A stretch of 64,000 nucleotides of DNA, taken from contig NZ_JBEPOO010000001.1 of NCBI RefSeq assembly GCF_040546815.1, positions 4,092,001 to 4,156,000 of the forward strand, written 5' to 3'. Within the stretch, counting starts at the first letter, position 1; each line of letters opens with the position of its first letter. A model generated the notes under the pieces. It saw nothing but the letters and a program-made list of their open reading frames with translations, did not search any database and was not told the origin of the DNA. The translations under genes and the position numbers were made by a program. Source of the DNA: Devosia sp. 2618. GTDB taxonomy: Bacteria > Pseudomonadota > Alphaproteobacteria > Rhizobiales > Devosiaceae. Positions 9,434 through 17,749 of this stretch are shown here, piece after piece.

Positions 9434-9449
9434 ATTGCCCCCATGCGAA

Positions 9450-9471
9450 CGGGCGCCCTGTGGGGCGCCCG
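9450..9471 (-). promoter_or_regulatory. GC-rich intercistronic hairpin between rhodanese and yeeE-type genes
   Basis: A perfect inverted repeat (CGGGCGCCC / GGGCGCCCG, loop of four) sits in the 80-base gap between two genes of the same strand. On the minus strand it is not followed by a T run, so it is more likely an mRNA-processing or stabilising stem than a terminator. It may set unequal expression of the two genes. Confidence 0.5.
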
Positions 9472-9513
9472 CGTTTTAGCGTCGGTTCAGTGATCGATAG
9501 CCTGCGCTAAAGA

Positions 9514-10437
9514 TCAGATCTTGCCCCACACGGTGCCCGATGGGTTGTCGATCGGTACGCCAACGGCATTGCCGTATTCTGTCCACGAACCGTCATAGTT
9601 GCGGACTTCGTAGCCGAGGATGCGGCTCAGCACAAACCAGGTATGGCTTGAGCGCTCGCCGATGCGGCAGTAGGTGATGATCGGCTTGGAGCCGTCGATG
9701 CCGATGGCGGCAAAGGCAGCCTTGAGTTCGTCAGCCGACTTGAAGGTGCCGTTCTCGTTGACCGCACCGCCCCATGGGAAGTTGACGGCGCCCGGAATGT
9801 GGCCGGCGCGGATCGAGAGTTCCTGCACGCCTTCTGGAGCAAAGATTTCGCCGCTGAATTCCTTGGGGCCACGGATGTCGACCAGCGATACGTCAGCGCC
9901 GTTCTCGACCACTTCGAGCACGTCAACCAGACGCGCACGCAGATCGGCAGCTTCAGCCGGCAGTTCGATGGTGGAGGCGGCGTATTCGGGCGTTGCCGTA
10001 TCGAGGGGCAGGCCTTCGGCTTCCCACAGTTTGCGGCCGCCATCGAGCAGCTTCACATCATTGAGGCCGTGGATATCGAACACCCAGGCGCCCCAGGCGG
10101 CGAACCAGTTATTGTTGTCGCCATAGAGGACGACGGTAGTGTCTTCGCCGACGCCGGCCTGCTGCAGCACGGCCTGGAAGTTTTCGCGGCTGACGATGTC
10201 GCGGCGGATCGGGTCGACCAAATCGGTGTGCCAGGCCAGGTTGATGGCGCCGGGGATGTGGCCGCGCTCATAGACGCCGGTATCGACGCTGACTTCAAAA
10301 ATGCGCACGTCTGGATTGGCGAGGTTTTCCTGCACCCAGTCTGCGGTGACCAGAGGGCCTTCCTGTGCCTGGACGGTGGTGGCCCACCCTGCGATGGCCA
10401 GCGCACCGGCAAAGACTGCAGCCGTTCTAAAATTCAT
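9514..10437 (-). CDS. Periplasmic two-domain rhodanese (thiosulfate/mercaptopyruvate sulfurtransferase)
   Basis: This 307-residue exported sulfurtransferase moves sulfane sulfur from a donor such as thiosulfate to an acceptor through a cysteine persulfide. The ATG at 10437 has GGGGA upstream and begins a Sec signal peptide cleaved near TTVQA-QEG. There are two rhodanese domains (about residues 26-150 and 175-300). The first has lost its catalytic Cys, as usual; the second has C257 in the loop CRIGERSS. That loop departs from the CRKGVT and CGSGVT loops of the classical enzymes, so the natural donor is uncertain. The long frame upstream of 10437 is in the promoter region and is not coding. Confidence 0.9.
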   Translation of the reverse strand: MNFRTAAVFAGALAIAGWATTVQAQEGPLVTADWVQENLANPDVRIFEVSVDTGVYERGHIPGAINLAWHTDLVDPIRRDIVSRENFQAVLQQAGVGEDTTVVLYGDNNNWFAAWGAWVFDIHGLNDVKLLDGGRKLWEAEGLPLDTATPEYAASTIELPAEAADLRARLVDVLEVVENGADVSLVDIRGPKEFSGEIFAPEGVQELSIRAGHIPGAVNFPWGGAVNENGTFKSADELKAAFAAIGIDGSKPIITYCRIGERSSHTWFVLSRILGYEVRNYDGSWTEYGNAVGVPIDNPSGTVWGKI

Positions 10438-10572
10438 TGTGTGTCCCCAAATGTTCAAAAGCGTCAAGACGCGTCCTGAATAAGTGTGCCCACTGATGGT
10501 GGATGGGGCAAAGCACACTGGTCTAAATTGCCGCCGCTCAGGAAAATCGATTGGCCCGCATGGGGTTATTCT

Positions 10573-10596
10573 GAGTATATCAATTCGATAGAGTAT
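10573..10596. promoter_or_regulatory. Candidate operator, copy 1 (TATCAATTCG core)
   Basis: The stretch contains AGTATATCAATTCGATAGAG. Compared with the reverse complement of the site at 10769-10789 and its flanks it matches at 17 of 24 positions. It lies about 135 bases upstream of the rhodanese start. The factor is unknown. Confidence 0.4.
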
Positions 10597-10768
10597 CACC
10601 CGGGTCGGATAGACCATGTGGCGGTTCTGGCCGGTGAGGATGCTTTTTCCTACACTGCAAAGGCTTTGACATCGGCCTGTGGATAGACTGCTGCTGCTAA
10701 AAGCTGTGGCGGATGAAGAAGGATTTTCCCGATTGGCGCTCGACTAGGGCACGCCTGAGGCTCGTATC

Positions 10769-10789
10769 AGTCTAGCGAATTGATAGACT
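10769..10789. promoter_or_regulatory. Candidate operator, copy 2 (21-base inverted repeat)
   Basis: AGTCTA and TAGACT form perfect arms around a 9-base centre (GCGAATTGA), a typical spacing for a dimeric repressor site. It lies 38 bases upstream of the small gene at 10827 and overlaps a possible -35 element (TTGATA, 10780-10785). Confidence 0.5.
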
Positions 10790-10826
10790 AATGGCGTTGC
10801 TAGCGTGTCTCATAAGGAAAACGAGA

Positions 10827-11072
10827 ATGGTCCATTTCTTCGGAATCCTCAGCCCCCGCTTCGAAAAGCCCGTCGCCGCATCGGAGGCGCCGCACAAGCG
10901 GTCTTTCTTTGGCGGGCTGCCTGATGCTGCCTTTGGCAGCGTGCCCATGAGCCGGGCCGAACAGGACGCCTGCTATCTGTCGGGCGCGGTGCCCTCAAGC
11001 GCCACCGCAGTGGAGCGCGAATATGGCGGTGCTCCGCGGTTCGCCAGGTTTGCACGGCCAATCGACTGTTGA
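10827..11072 (+). CDS. Small protein of unknown function (81 aa)
   Basis: I do not recognise this 81-residue protein. The ATG at 10827 has AAGGA about nine bases upstream. The protein begins MVHFFGILSPRFEKP, has a Gly/Phe-rich middle (KRSFFGGLPDAAFG) and ends with Cys. It has no membrane segment and no signal peptide. Its stop is ten bases before the GTG of the next gene, whose Shine-Dalgarno overlaps this gene's stop, so the two are probably co-transcribed. The good ribosome site and tight coupling argue for a real gene; the composition is not strongly informative. Confidence 0.5.
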   Translation: MVHFFGILSPRFEKPVAASEAPHKRSFFGGLPDAAFGSVPMSRAEQDACYLSGAVPSSATAVEREYGGAPRFARFARPIDC

Positions 11073-11082
11073 GAGGTGGCCC

Positions 11083-11640
11083 GTGTCACAAACCACGCTC
11101 ATTGTGCCCGGGCTGCATGGATCTGACGCCGGACATTGGCAATCCTGGTGGCGCCAGGACCATCGGCATGCCGTCTTGGTCGAACAGACCGATTTCTCAA
11201 ACCCCGATGCGGACGCATGGCTTGCGTCCCTCGAAAACGCCGTTCGCGCCAATCCGCATTGCCTGATCGTCGCGCACAGCCTCGGCTCGATCCTGACCGC
11301 GCGGCTGGCCACGAGTTCAGTGGCGCCGCTGGTGGCAGGAGCGCTGCTGGTGGCCCCGGCCGAAATCGAGCGCACGCAGAGCGTGCATCACCGAACCTAT
11401 GAATTCGGCAAGATGCCGCGTCGGCCCTTGCCGTTTCCAAGCCTGGTGGTTGCCAGCCGAAACGACATTTACATGCCGTTCAACCAGATCCGCGAGTTGA
11501 GCACCGCCTGGGGCAGTCCGATGCACGACCTCGGCTTTGCCGGGCATATCAATATCGCCAGCGGTTTCGGCCGCTGGCCGCAGGGCTATGCTTTGGCTCG
11601 TGAGCTGGAAGTGAGCATCGACAAACTTGCCCACGCCTAG
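11083..11640 (+). CDS. RBBP9/YdeN-family serine hydrolase
   Basis: This 185-residue alpha/beta hydrolase has the catalytic serine in the nucleophile elbow AHSLGS, the acid in VVASRNDIYM and the histidine in LGFAGHIN, all in the right order. The RBBP9 hallmark GLHGSDAGHWQSWW is at the N-terminus. I chose the GTG at 11083 because GAGAGG is properly spaced before it and the family N-terminus VSQTTLIVPG starts there. The natural substrate is unknown for this family. It follows a small unknown gene and converges on the merR-type gene with one base between. Confidence 0.85.
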   Translation: MSQTTLIVPGLHGSDAGHWQSWWRQDHRHAVLVEQTDFSNPDADAWLASLENAVRANPHCLIVAHSLGSILTARLATSSVAPLVAGALLVAPAEIERTQSVHHRTYEFGKMPRRPLPFPSLVVASRNDIYMPFNQIRELSTAWGSPMHDLGFAGHINIASGFGRWPQGYALARELEVSIDKLAHA

Positions 11641-11641
11641 G

Positions 11642-12064
11642 CTAGTGCTTGTGGTCGCCCATACAGCGGCCATGGTCGGCCAGAGCCTCGACGATCTGAC
11701 AATCGCAGATCCGGCCGTGGCCACATTCCGAGATCATCCGCTCCAGTTCGGCGCGCAGCGCCATCAGGCTCTCGATACGCCGTTCGACCTCGACCAGATG
11801 GTTGCGCGCAATGCTGTCGACCTGATGGCATGAGGCCTGCGGCTCGGCGCTCATCGCCAAAAGCTCGCGAATGTCCTCGATCTCGAAGCCCAGTTCGCGC
11901 GAGTGGCGGATGAAGTTCAGCCGATCCACCTCGGTCTTTCCATAGCGGCGTTGATTGCCCTCGCTGCGTGGCGCGGAAGACAACAGGCCGATCTGTTCAT
12001 AATAGCGGATGGTCGGGACTTTGACCCCGGAACGCTTCGCCAATTCTCCAATCGAGATGTTCAT
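11642..12064 (-). CDS. MerR-family heavy-metal regulator (CadR/PbrR/ZntR-like)
   Basis: This 140-residue metal sensor twists its target promoter open when metal binds. The N-terminal winged helix has IGELAKRSGVKVPTIRYYE, followed by the dimerisation helix. Metal-binding cysteines are C79 (ASCHQVD), C114 and C120/C122 (SECGHGRICDC), a pattern close to that of CadR/PbrR; the tail is also Cys/His-rich (HGRCMGDHKH). The gene is divergent from a Zn/Cd/Pb exporter, and the 67-base gap holds one MerR-type promoter, so this regulator almost certainly controls the ATPase. Confidence 0.9.
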   Translation of the reverse strand: MNISIGELAKRSGVKVPTIRYYEQIGLLSSAPRSEGNQRRYGKTEVDRLNFIRHSRELGFEIEDIRELLAMSAEPQASCHQVDSIARNHLVEVERRIESLMALRAELERMISECGHGRICDCQIVEALADHGRCMGDHKH

Positions 12065-12072
12065 TTTTCCTC

Positions 12073-12103
12073 TTGAAGCTCTAGTGGCTAGAGCTTGTAG
12101 CAT
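12073..12103 (+). promoter_or_regulatory. MerR-type promoter/operator of the heavy-metal ATPase gene
   Basis: A -35 element TTGAAG (12073-12078) and a -10 element TAGCAT (12098-12103) are separated by 19 bases, the over-long spacing typical of MerR-regulated promoters. Between them lies a perfect inverted repeat, AAGCTCTAG (12076-12084) and CTAGAGCTT (12088-12096), with a TGG centre. The CTAGTGGCTAG core is close to CadR/ZntR operators. Confidence 0.88.
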
Positions 12104-12131
12104 GGTCCTCACAAGATGAAAGGCCGTGCTG

Positions 12132-14330
12132 ATGACTGACGAAATTTCCACCAAAACCCGCTTCCGTGTCGGCGGCATGGACTGTGCGTCCTGCGGCGCC
12201 AAGGTGCAGAACGCCGTCAGTCGGCTGGCCGGGGTGGATGCGGTGGAGATTTCGGTGACCGCCGGCACCATGAGCGTCACCCATCGCGGCGACGTTCCGG
12301 TTTCGGCCATCGACCACACCGTCAAGTGGCTCGGCTATACCGTCGCGCTCGCCGATCAGCCGCTCAAGGCTGCGCAGGCGGGTCACCATGACCATGATCC
12401 CGATCACGACCACGGCACGCCGGAGACAGCCGTCTGGTGGAAAAGCCAGAAGGTGGTGCTGACCGCGCTGTGTGGCCTCGCCCTCGTGCTCGCCTATATC
12501 GTCGGACGCATCGTGCCCGATATTGGTCACTGGGCGTTCCTGGCGGCTATGGCAGTGGGCCTTGTGCCCATCGTTCGCCGCGCCGTCGCTGCCGCTCTCA
12601 CCGGCATGCCATTCACCATCGAAACGCTGATGAGCATTGCTGCCATTGGCGCGGTCTTTATCGGCGCAACCGAAGAAGCGGCAACTGTCGTTCTGCTGTT
12701 CCTCGTTGGTGAAATGCTCGAAGGGCTTGCTGCATCGCGCGCCCGGGCAAGCATTCAGGGCCTCGCCAATCTTGTGCCCAAAACGGCGCTGGTCGAGACC
12801 GATGGCGTGACCAGCGAAGTCGCGGCATCGGCGCTTCGCGTCGGCATGACCATTCTGGTCCGCCCGGGCGATCGTATCCCCGCAGACGGTGAAATCATTG
12901 ACGGCGATAGCGCGATCGATGAAGCGCCCGTCACCGGCGAAAGCATTCCCAAGCGCAAGGGCATTGGCGAGGCGGTGTTCGCCGGCACAATCAATACCGA
13001 CGCCGTGCTGCGCGTGCGCGTTACCGCTGCAGCCGAAGACAATACCATTGCCCGCGTCGTCAAGCTCGTCGAGGAAGCACAGGAAAGCAAAGCCCCGACA
13101 GAGCGGTTCATCGACCAGTTTTCGCGGGTTTATACGCCGGCCGTCCTCGTGGTCGGGGCGCTGGTCGCGGTCGTGCCGCCGCTGCTGTTTGGTGCCGACT
13201 GGTCGGAGTGGATCTACAAGGGTCTCGCCGTCCTGCTGATCGGCTGCCCATGCGCTCTGGTGATTTCCACTCCCGCCGCCATTGCGGCCGGTCTTGCGGT
13301 CGGTGCGCGGCGCGGCCTGCTGCTCAAGGGCGGCGCGGTGCTCGAAGGGCTGCGCAAGATTACCCTTGTCGCGCTCGACAAGACCGGCACCCTGACCGAA
13401 GGCAAGCCCGTCGTTACCGACATCGTGGCGTTTGATCGCTCCGAGCGCGATGTGTTGTCGCTCGCTGCGGCGCTTGAAACCGGTTCGAGCCATCCGCTCG
13501 CCGTCGCCATCCTCAATCGCGCCAAGATCGACAACGCACCAGTGCCGCCAGCCGCAGCCGCCAAGGCCGTCCCCGGCAAGGGCGTGTCCGGTACGGTGGG
13601 CGGCAAAACCGTGTTTCTCGCCTCGGCCGATGCTGCTGGTGAAACGGTGGCCCTGTCACCAGACCAGTTCGCCCAGATCACGCGCCTCAACGATCAAGGC
13701 AAAACCGTCTCGGTGCTACTGGTCGACGGTGCGCTGGCCGGACTGCTGGCCATGCGTGACGAACCCCGCGCCGACGCCAAGGCCGGATTGCGCGCTTTGA
13801 CCGACGCCGGTATCCGCACGGTGATGCTGACTGGTGACAACAGCCGCACCGCTGCCGCAATCGGCGAAAGCCTCGGCGTCGAAGTGCGCGCTGGTCTCCT
13901 GCCAGAAGACAAGCAGCGCATCGTCCGTGACCTGCAATCCAGCGGCGAAGTCGTTGCCAAAATCGGTGATGGCATCAATGACGCACCGGCCCTTGCCGCC
14001 GCCGATATCGGCATTGCCATGGGCGGCGGCACTGACGTCGCGCTCGAAACCGCCGACGCGGCAATCCTCCATGGCCGCGTTGCCGACATTGCCAACATGG
14101 TTGGCCTGTCCAAAAAGGTCATGCGCAATATCGGCCAGAACATCACCATCGCGCTGGGCCTCAAGGCAGTGTTTCTCGTCACCACCATCGCCGGCATAAC
14201 CGGCCTCTGGCCCGCCATCCTCGCCGACACCGGCGCGACCGTCATCGTAACGCTCAACGCCCTGCGACTGCTAAACGTAAAGTTCCCGTCGGAGGGGCGA
14301 AGCAGGCGTGAAATCGGGGAAGCATCGGAA

Positions 14331-14342
<12 letters not shown>
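12132..14342 (+). CDS. Zn2+/Cd2+/Pb2+-exporting P1B-type ATPase
   Basis: This 736-residue metal-efflux pump has an N-terminal metal-binding domain with GMDCASC (C18, C21), then a His-rich linker near residues 85-94 ([10 protein letters not shown]). The membrane CPC motif is at 372-374, the phosphorylation site DKTGT at D416, an HP locus in SSHPLAVA, and the hinge motif [11 protein letters not shown]. The last helices carry the Lys of GLKAVFLV and the Asp of [10 protein letters not shown], which mark the P1B-2 (Zn/Cd/Pb) subgroup rather than copper pumps. I chose ATG 12132 over GTG 12126 on Shine-Dalgarno spacing. The final codons and stop overlap the 3' end of the tRNA-Ala gene. Confidence 0.92.
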
Positions 14343-14400
<58 letters not shown>

Positions 14401-14406
<6 letters not shown>

Positions 14407-14420
14407 ATTCCGATGGGGCT
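14401..14420. promoter_or_regulatory. Inverted repeat spanning the tRNA-Ala 5' end and its leader
   Basis: AGCCCCAT and ATGGGGCT are perfect 8-base arms around a 4-base loop. In the minus-strand transcript one arm lies in the 5' leader and the other contains the first six tRNA bases, so leader and acceptor strand could pair before RNase P cleavage. This could also be chance in GC-rich DNA. Confidence 0.35.
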
Positions 14421-14459
14421 GATATGGGCACTCAATCGGGGTTTCCGCAAGGGGCGGAT

Positions 14460-15473
14460 TTAGAGCAGGTTGTGGTCGATCAGACTGTGGCCGGTTGCGA
14501 TGATGGCGTCGGCGGCGGGGATGAGTGGGCGGCCGAGGCGCTGGGCGGCGCGGAGGGTGTCGAGGCGCTTGGGCGTGCCCAGTTCCTGGAGGTTATCGCG
14601 GATGTCGCTGTCGAACAGAGCGACAAGGCGCACCAGGAAATCGGGGATTTGCGCGGTCGGTATGCGGCGGTCCGGGAAGGCCGGTTTGAGCATGCGGCCA
14701 AAGTCGGCCATGGAATAGGCGCCGACCGAAGCAATGCAGCGATGGCCGCCGGCCATGGAGTTGGTCATGGCATCGAGATGGAGCGCCGCGACGTCGCGCA
14801 CATCGACTGCCGAGAGGGTGAGCCGCGGCACGGCGGGCAGTTTGCCATCGAGCAGGCGTCCGGCCACCGTTGCCGAGGTGCCGGGGTCGTCGTCGAGCAG
14901 CGGCCCAAAGATGCCGGCTGGGTTGATGACGGCGAGATCCTTGTGCCGGTTGGCGCCGTCCATCAGGCGCCACGCTTCGCGTTCTGCCATGGTCTTGGAG
15001 CGGGGATAGGCAGTGGTCGCGGGATTGTCGAGATTGGTCCAGTCGGCTTCGGTCAGTTCCCGGTCATAGTTGGTGTGGCCATATTGGATGGCGGCAATCG
15101 ATGAGGTGAGGACCACGCGTTCGACATCGGCGGCGAGAGCGGCGCTGATGGCGCGGTGGGTGCCATCGACGGCAGGGCGGATGAGTTCTTCGGGGTCTTT
15201 TGGGATGCGCAGCACGAAGGGCGAGGCGGTATGCTGCAGGTAACGCACGCCGTCCATCGCCTCTGCCCAGCCCCCGTCCTTCATCAGGTCGAGCGCGACA
15301 AATTCGAGGTGGCTGGTATCGGCGCCGGCCTTGGCCAACGTGGCGCGGACCTTGTCCGCCTTGGCAAGATCACGGACGCTGCCGCGTACCGTGTAGCCGG
15401 CATTGAGCAGTTGCAGCGCGATGTGGCCGCCGAGGAAACCGGAAATGCCGGTGAGCAGAACGCGATCGGTCAT
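14460..15473 (-). CDS. NAD(P)-dependent epimerase/reductase (dihydroflavonol-4-reductase-like SDR)
   Basis: This 337-residue extended short-chain dehydrogenase starts with a Rossmann fold, [18 protein letters not shown], carrying the GxxGxxG nucleotide-binding motif. The catalytic region has the Ser of LTSSIAAI and a YxxxK motif in [10 protein letters not shown]. Its resemblance is to DFR/aldehyde-reductase-type enzymes that reduce carbonyl groups. The ATG at 15473 has AAGGAAA upstream, so the short upstream extension of the frame is not coding. The substrate cannot be told. It is followed on the same strand side by tRNA-Ala and preceded by a Gfo/Idh/MocA gene. Confidence 0.85.
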   Translation of the reverse strand: MTDRVLLTGISGFLGGHIALQLLNAGYTVRGSVRDLAKADKVRATLAKAGADTSHLEFVALDLMKDGGWAEAMDGVRYLQHTASPFVLRIPKDPEELIRPAVDGTHRAISAALAADVERVVLTSSIAAIQYGHTNYDRELTEADWTNLDNPATTAYPRSKTMAEREAWRLMDGANRHKDLAVINPAGIFGPLLDDDPGTSATVAGRLLDGKLPAVPRLTLSAVDVRDVAALHLDAMTNSMAGGHRCIASVGAYSMADFGRMLKPAFPDRRIPTAQIPDFLVRLVALFDSDIRDNLQELGTPKRLDTLRAAQRLGRPLIPAADAIIATGHSLIDHNLL

Positions 15474-15535
15474 TGGGTTTCCTTGAGTGGGGCTCATGGG
15501 CTGATATCAAACCGCACCATGAGCCCCGATAGCGT

Positions 15536-16540
15536 CTAGACGGTGGCCCAGCCGCCCGATTTCTCGCTGGCAAATACGGCATCAATCACGCGCATCGATG
15601 CAATGGCGTCGTCGATGCCCCAAGGGAGCGGCTTCTCGCCGAGTACGGCCAGCGCAAAGGCTTCTGCCTGCTCGGTATATTGATCGGACGCGGGCAGCAC
15701 TTCGCGGCGGGCGAGCGAGCCATCGAAGGGCGCGCCGGTATCCACGGTGATGGCGGTGCGTTCATTCTGCGGAGCATTGAACGGAATGATGATTTCGAGC
15801 TTGGCCTTGCTGCCGAGCACCTGCACCCGCTGGTGACCCGCGGCCTGGGTCGAGCAGACGAAGTTAAGCTGGCGGCCAGCGCCAAAATCGGCGAGCACGC
15901 TGGCGAGGCGATCGGTACCGAAGGTTTCGTCGCGTTCGACCAGAGAGACGACACGCTTGGGTTCGGCTTCAAACAGGAAGCGCGCTGCGGTGATCGGATA
16001 GCAGCCGATATCCATAATGCCGCCGCCGCCGATATCGGCCTGGTTTCGCACATTGGCCGGGTCATCGTTGAAATAGGTGAAGACCGCATTGATTGCGCGC
16101 ACCTCGCCCAGTTCGCCCGAGCGGATGATTTCGCGGGCGCGCAGCCATTGCGGGTGGAAGCGCACCATGAAGGCTTCCAGCACGATGCGATCAGGCGGGC
16201 ATTCGCGCAGCAGTTCGGCTTCGGCGGCATTGAGCGCGATGGGCTTTTCGCACAGCACATGCTTGCCGGCCTTGGCGGCGGCCACGGTCATCGGCACATG
16301 CAAATGGTTGGGCAGGGGATTGTAGATGGCGTCGATATCGGGATCGGCGAAGAGTTCTTCGTAGGAGCCGTACGCTTTGGGAATGCCGAGCTGATCTGCG
16401 GCGGCGCGGGCCTTGCCGAGGTCGCGCGAAGCGATTGCGACCACCTCGGAGTGGGGCGAGGCCATAATGCCGGGCGTCACCTTCTGCATGCCGATATTGG
16501 CGGTGGACAGAATGCCCCAGCGGATTTTCTTGGTGCTCAT
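15536..16540 (-). CDS. Gfo/Idh/MocA-family oxidoreductase
   Basis: This 334-residue NAD(P)-dependent sugar or polyol dehydrogenase has the N-terminal Rossmann fold GILSTANIGMQKV, the family motif GKHVLCEKPIALNAAEAE with the catalytic-site Lys of EKP, and a C-terminal GFO_IDH_MocA_C domain with the GGGGIMDIGCYPI motif and its Asp and His/Tyr-like active-site positions. GGGAG is six bases before the ATG at 16540, which decides the start. It is divergent from a zinc-type alcohol dehydrogenase gene. The sugar substrate is unknown. Confidence 0.88.
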   Translation of the reverse strand: MSTKKIRWGILSTANIGMQKVTPGIMASPHSEVVAIASRDLGKARAAADQLGIPKAYGSYEELFADPDIDAIYNPLPNHLHVPMTVAAAKAGKHVLCEKPIALNAAEAELLRECPPDRIVLEAFMVRFHPQWLRAREIIRSGELGEVRAINAVFTYFNDDPANVRNQADIGGGGIMDIGCYPITAARFLFEAEPKRVVSLVERDETFGTDRLASVLADFGAGRQLNFVCSTQAAGHQRVQVLGSKAKLEIIIPFNAPQNERTAITVDTGAPFDGSLARREVLPASDQYTEQAEAFALAVLGEKPLPWGIDDAIASMRVIDAVFASEKSGGWATV

Positions 16541-16644
16541 TTGCATCTCCCTTTGTTGCAGGAAGGTGTAGCGAGGCCGGTGGCGGTTGCAAAGGGCGCC
16601 GTGGCGACCCACATGCAAAACCTCAACACCAGAAAGCTATTAAC

Positions 16645-17613
16645 ATGCGCAGTGTCAGCTATGCCGAGTTCGGCGATCCCACCAAGGTCCTCCAGCTTGT
16701 GGAGCGCGCGGTGCCGCAGCCGGGCAAGGGGCAGGTGCGGATCAAGCTGCTGCTGTCGCCGATCCACAATCATGACCTCGCAACCATTCAGGGCACCTAT
16801 GGCATCAAGCCGGCGCTGCCAGCCGTGCCGGGCACGGAAGCGGTCGGCGTGGTCGATGCGCTGGGCGAGGGTGTTACTAATCTCAGCGTTGGCCAGCGCG
16901 TGATGGGTGGGGCCACCGAGGCCTGGGCTGAGTACTATCTGGGTGACGCGGCGCGGCTCATTCCGGTGCCCGATAGCGTCGATGATGCGACGGCGTCGCA
17001 GCTGATTTCGATGCCGCTCAGCGCAAAAATGCTGCTGGCCGATCTCGATGTCAAAGCTGGCGACTGGATCATCCAGAACGCGGCCAATGGCGCGGTGGGC
17101 AAGCTGCTCAACCAGTTTGCCGCCGAGGCCGGCGTGCATGTGGTCAATCTGGTGCGGCGCGATGCCGGCATTGCTGAAATGGCGGCGCTGGGCATTGGCA
17201 ATACGGTTTCGACCGAAGCCGCCGACTGGCGCGACAAGGTCAAGGCGATCACTGGCGGTGCGCCGATTGTGCGCGGGCTGGATTCGGTGGGTGGCGAAGG
17301 CCCCGAAGCCCTGCTGAGCGTTGCGGCCGACCGCGCCGAGATCATTTCGTTCGGCAATCTGTCCGGGCAAAAGATCACATTGTCGTCGGACAATCTGCTG
17401 TTCAAGCAGGCCAGCGTGCGCGGCTTCTGGGGCGCGCGGCCACGCGCCACTCCCGAGGCCATCGGCAAGATGATTGGCGAGCTGGTGTCGGCGGCGGCAA
17501 AGGGCACCCTGAAATTGCCGGTCGAGGCGATCTACGGGCTCGATGAAGCGCGTGATGCCGCCAGGGCCAGTGGCGAGCCGGGCCGCAAGGGCAAGGTCGC
17601 TATTCGCGGGTAA
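16645..17613 (+). CDS. MDR-superfamily NADPH reductase (quinone oxidoreductase / enoyl reductase-like)
   Basis: This 322-residue medium-chain dehydrogenase lacks the zinc ligands of true alcohol dehydrogenases. The GroES-like N-terminal half has LSPIHNHDLATIQGTYG and PAVPGTEAVGVV; the Rossmann half has IIQNAANGAVGKLLNQFA, typical of the ETR/MECR and quinone reductase branch. It probably reduces a double bond or quinone with NADPH. It is divergent from the Gfo/Idh/MocA gene with about 100 bases between. The gene ends just before a large bidirectional repeat. Confidence 0.85.
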   Translation: MRSVSYAEFGDPTKVLQLVERAVPQPGKGQVRIKLLLSPIHNHDLATIQGTYGIKPALPAVPGTEAVGVVDALGEGVTNLSVGQRVMGGATEAWAEYYLGDAARLIPVPDSVDDATASQLISMPLSAKMLLADLDVKAGDWIIQNAANGAVGKLLNQFAAEAGVHVVNLVRRDAGIAEMAALGIGNTVSTEAADWRDKVKAITGGAPIVRGLDSVGGEGPEALLSVAADRAEIISFGNLSGQKITLSSDNLLFKQASVRGFWGARPRATPEAIGKMIGELVSAAAKGTLKLPVEAIYGLDEARDAARASGEPGRKGKVAIRG

Positions 17614-17624
17614 TTGTTAGCGGA

Positions 17625-17740
17625 TACCCCCACCTCGCCTCCCCCTGATAGGGGGAGGAAACTGGCCAATGGTGGGCGTAGATTTTGTCTCAGCCTCGAT
17701 CTGTTCCTCCCCCTTTTCAGGGGGAGGTTAGGTGGGGGTA
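17625..17740. repeat. Long palindromic repeat between convergent genes (family E)
   Basis: The outer arms TACCCCCACCT (left) and AGGTGGGGGTA (right) enclose two internal hairpins, CCTCCCCCTGATAGGGGGAGG and CCTCCCCCTTTTCAGGGGGAGG. The element is 116 bases and fills the gap between two converging genes, so it probably ends transcription from both sides. Similar double-hairpin elements are common in alphaproteobacterial intergenic DNA. Confidence 0.75.
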
Positions 17741-17749
17741 CTCTTCCCG

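Larger units (their letters stand above)
10438..10826. other. Divergent intergenic region between rhodanese and a small gene
   Basis: This 389-base gap holds the promoters for the sulfur genes (minus) and a small unknown gene (plus). A 201-base open frame on the plus strand at 10486-10686 has no Shine-Dalgarno and no recognisable protein. The notable content is a pair of related AT-rich motifs at about 10573-10596 and 10769-10789, listed separately. Confidence 0.6.

Noticed and set aside
10486..10686. A 66-codon plus-strand frame upstream of the rhodanese
   Set aside because: No ribosome site, no recognisable sequence, and it overlaps the promoter and operator-like motif.
12081..13493. A 470-codon minus-strand frame opposite the metal ATPase
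   Set aside because: It would run through the MerR promoter and the ATPase coding region; composition is antisense-like.
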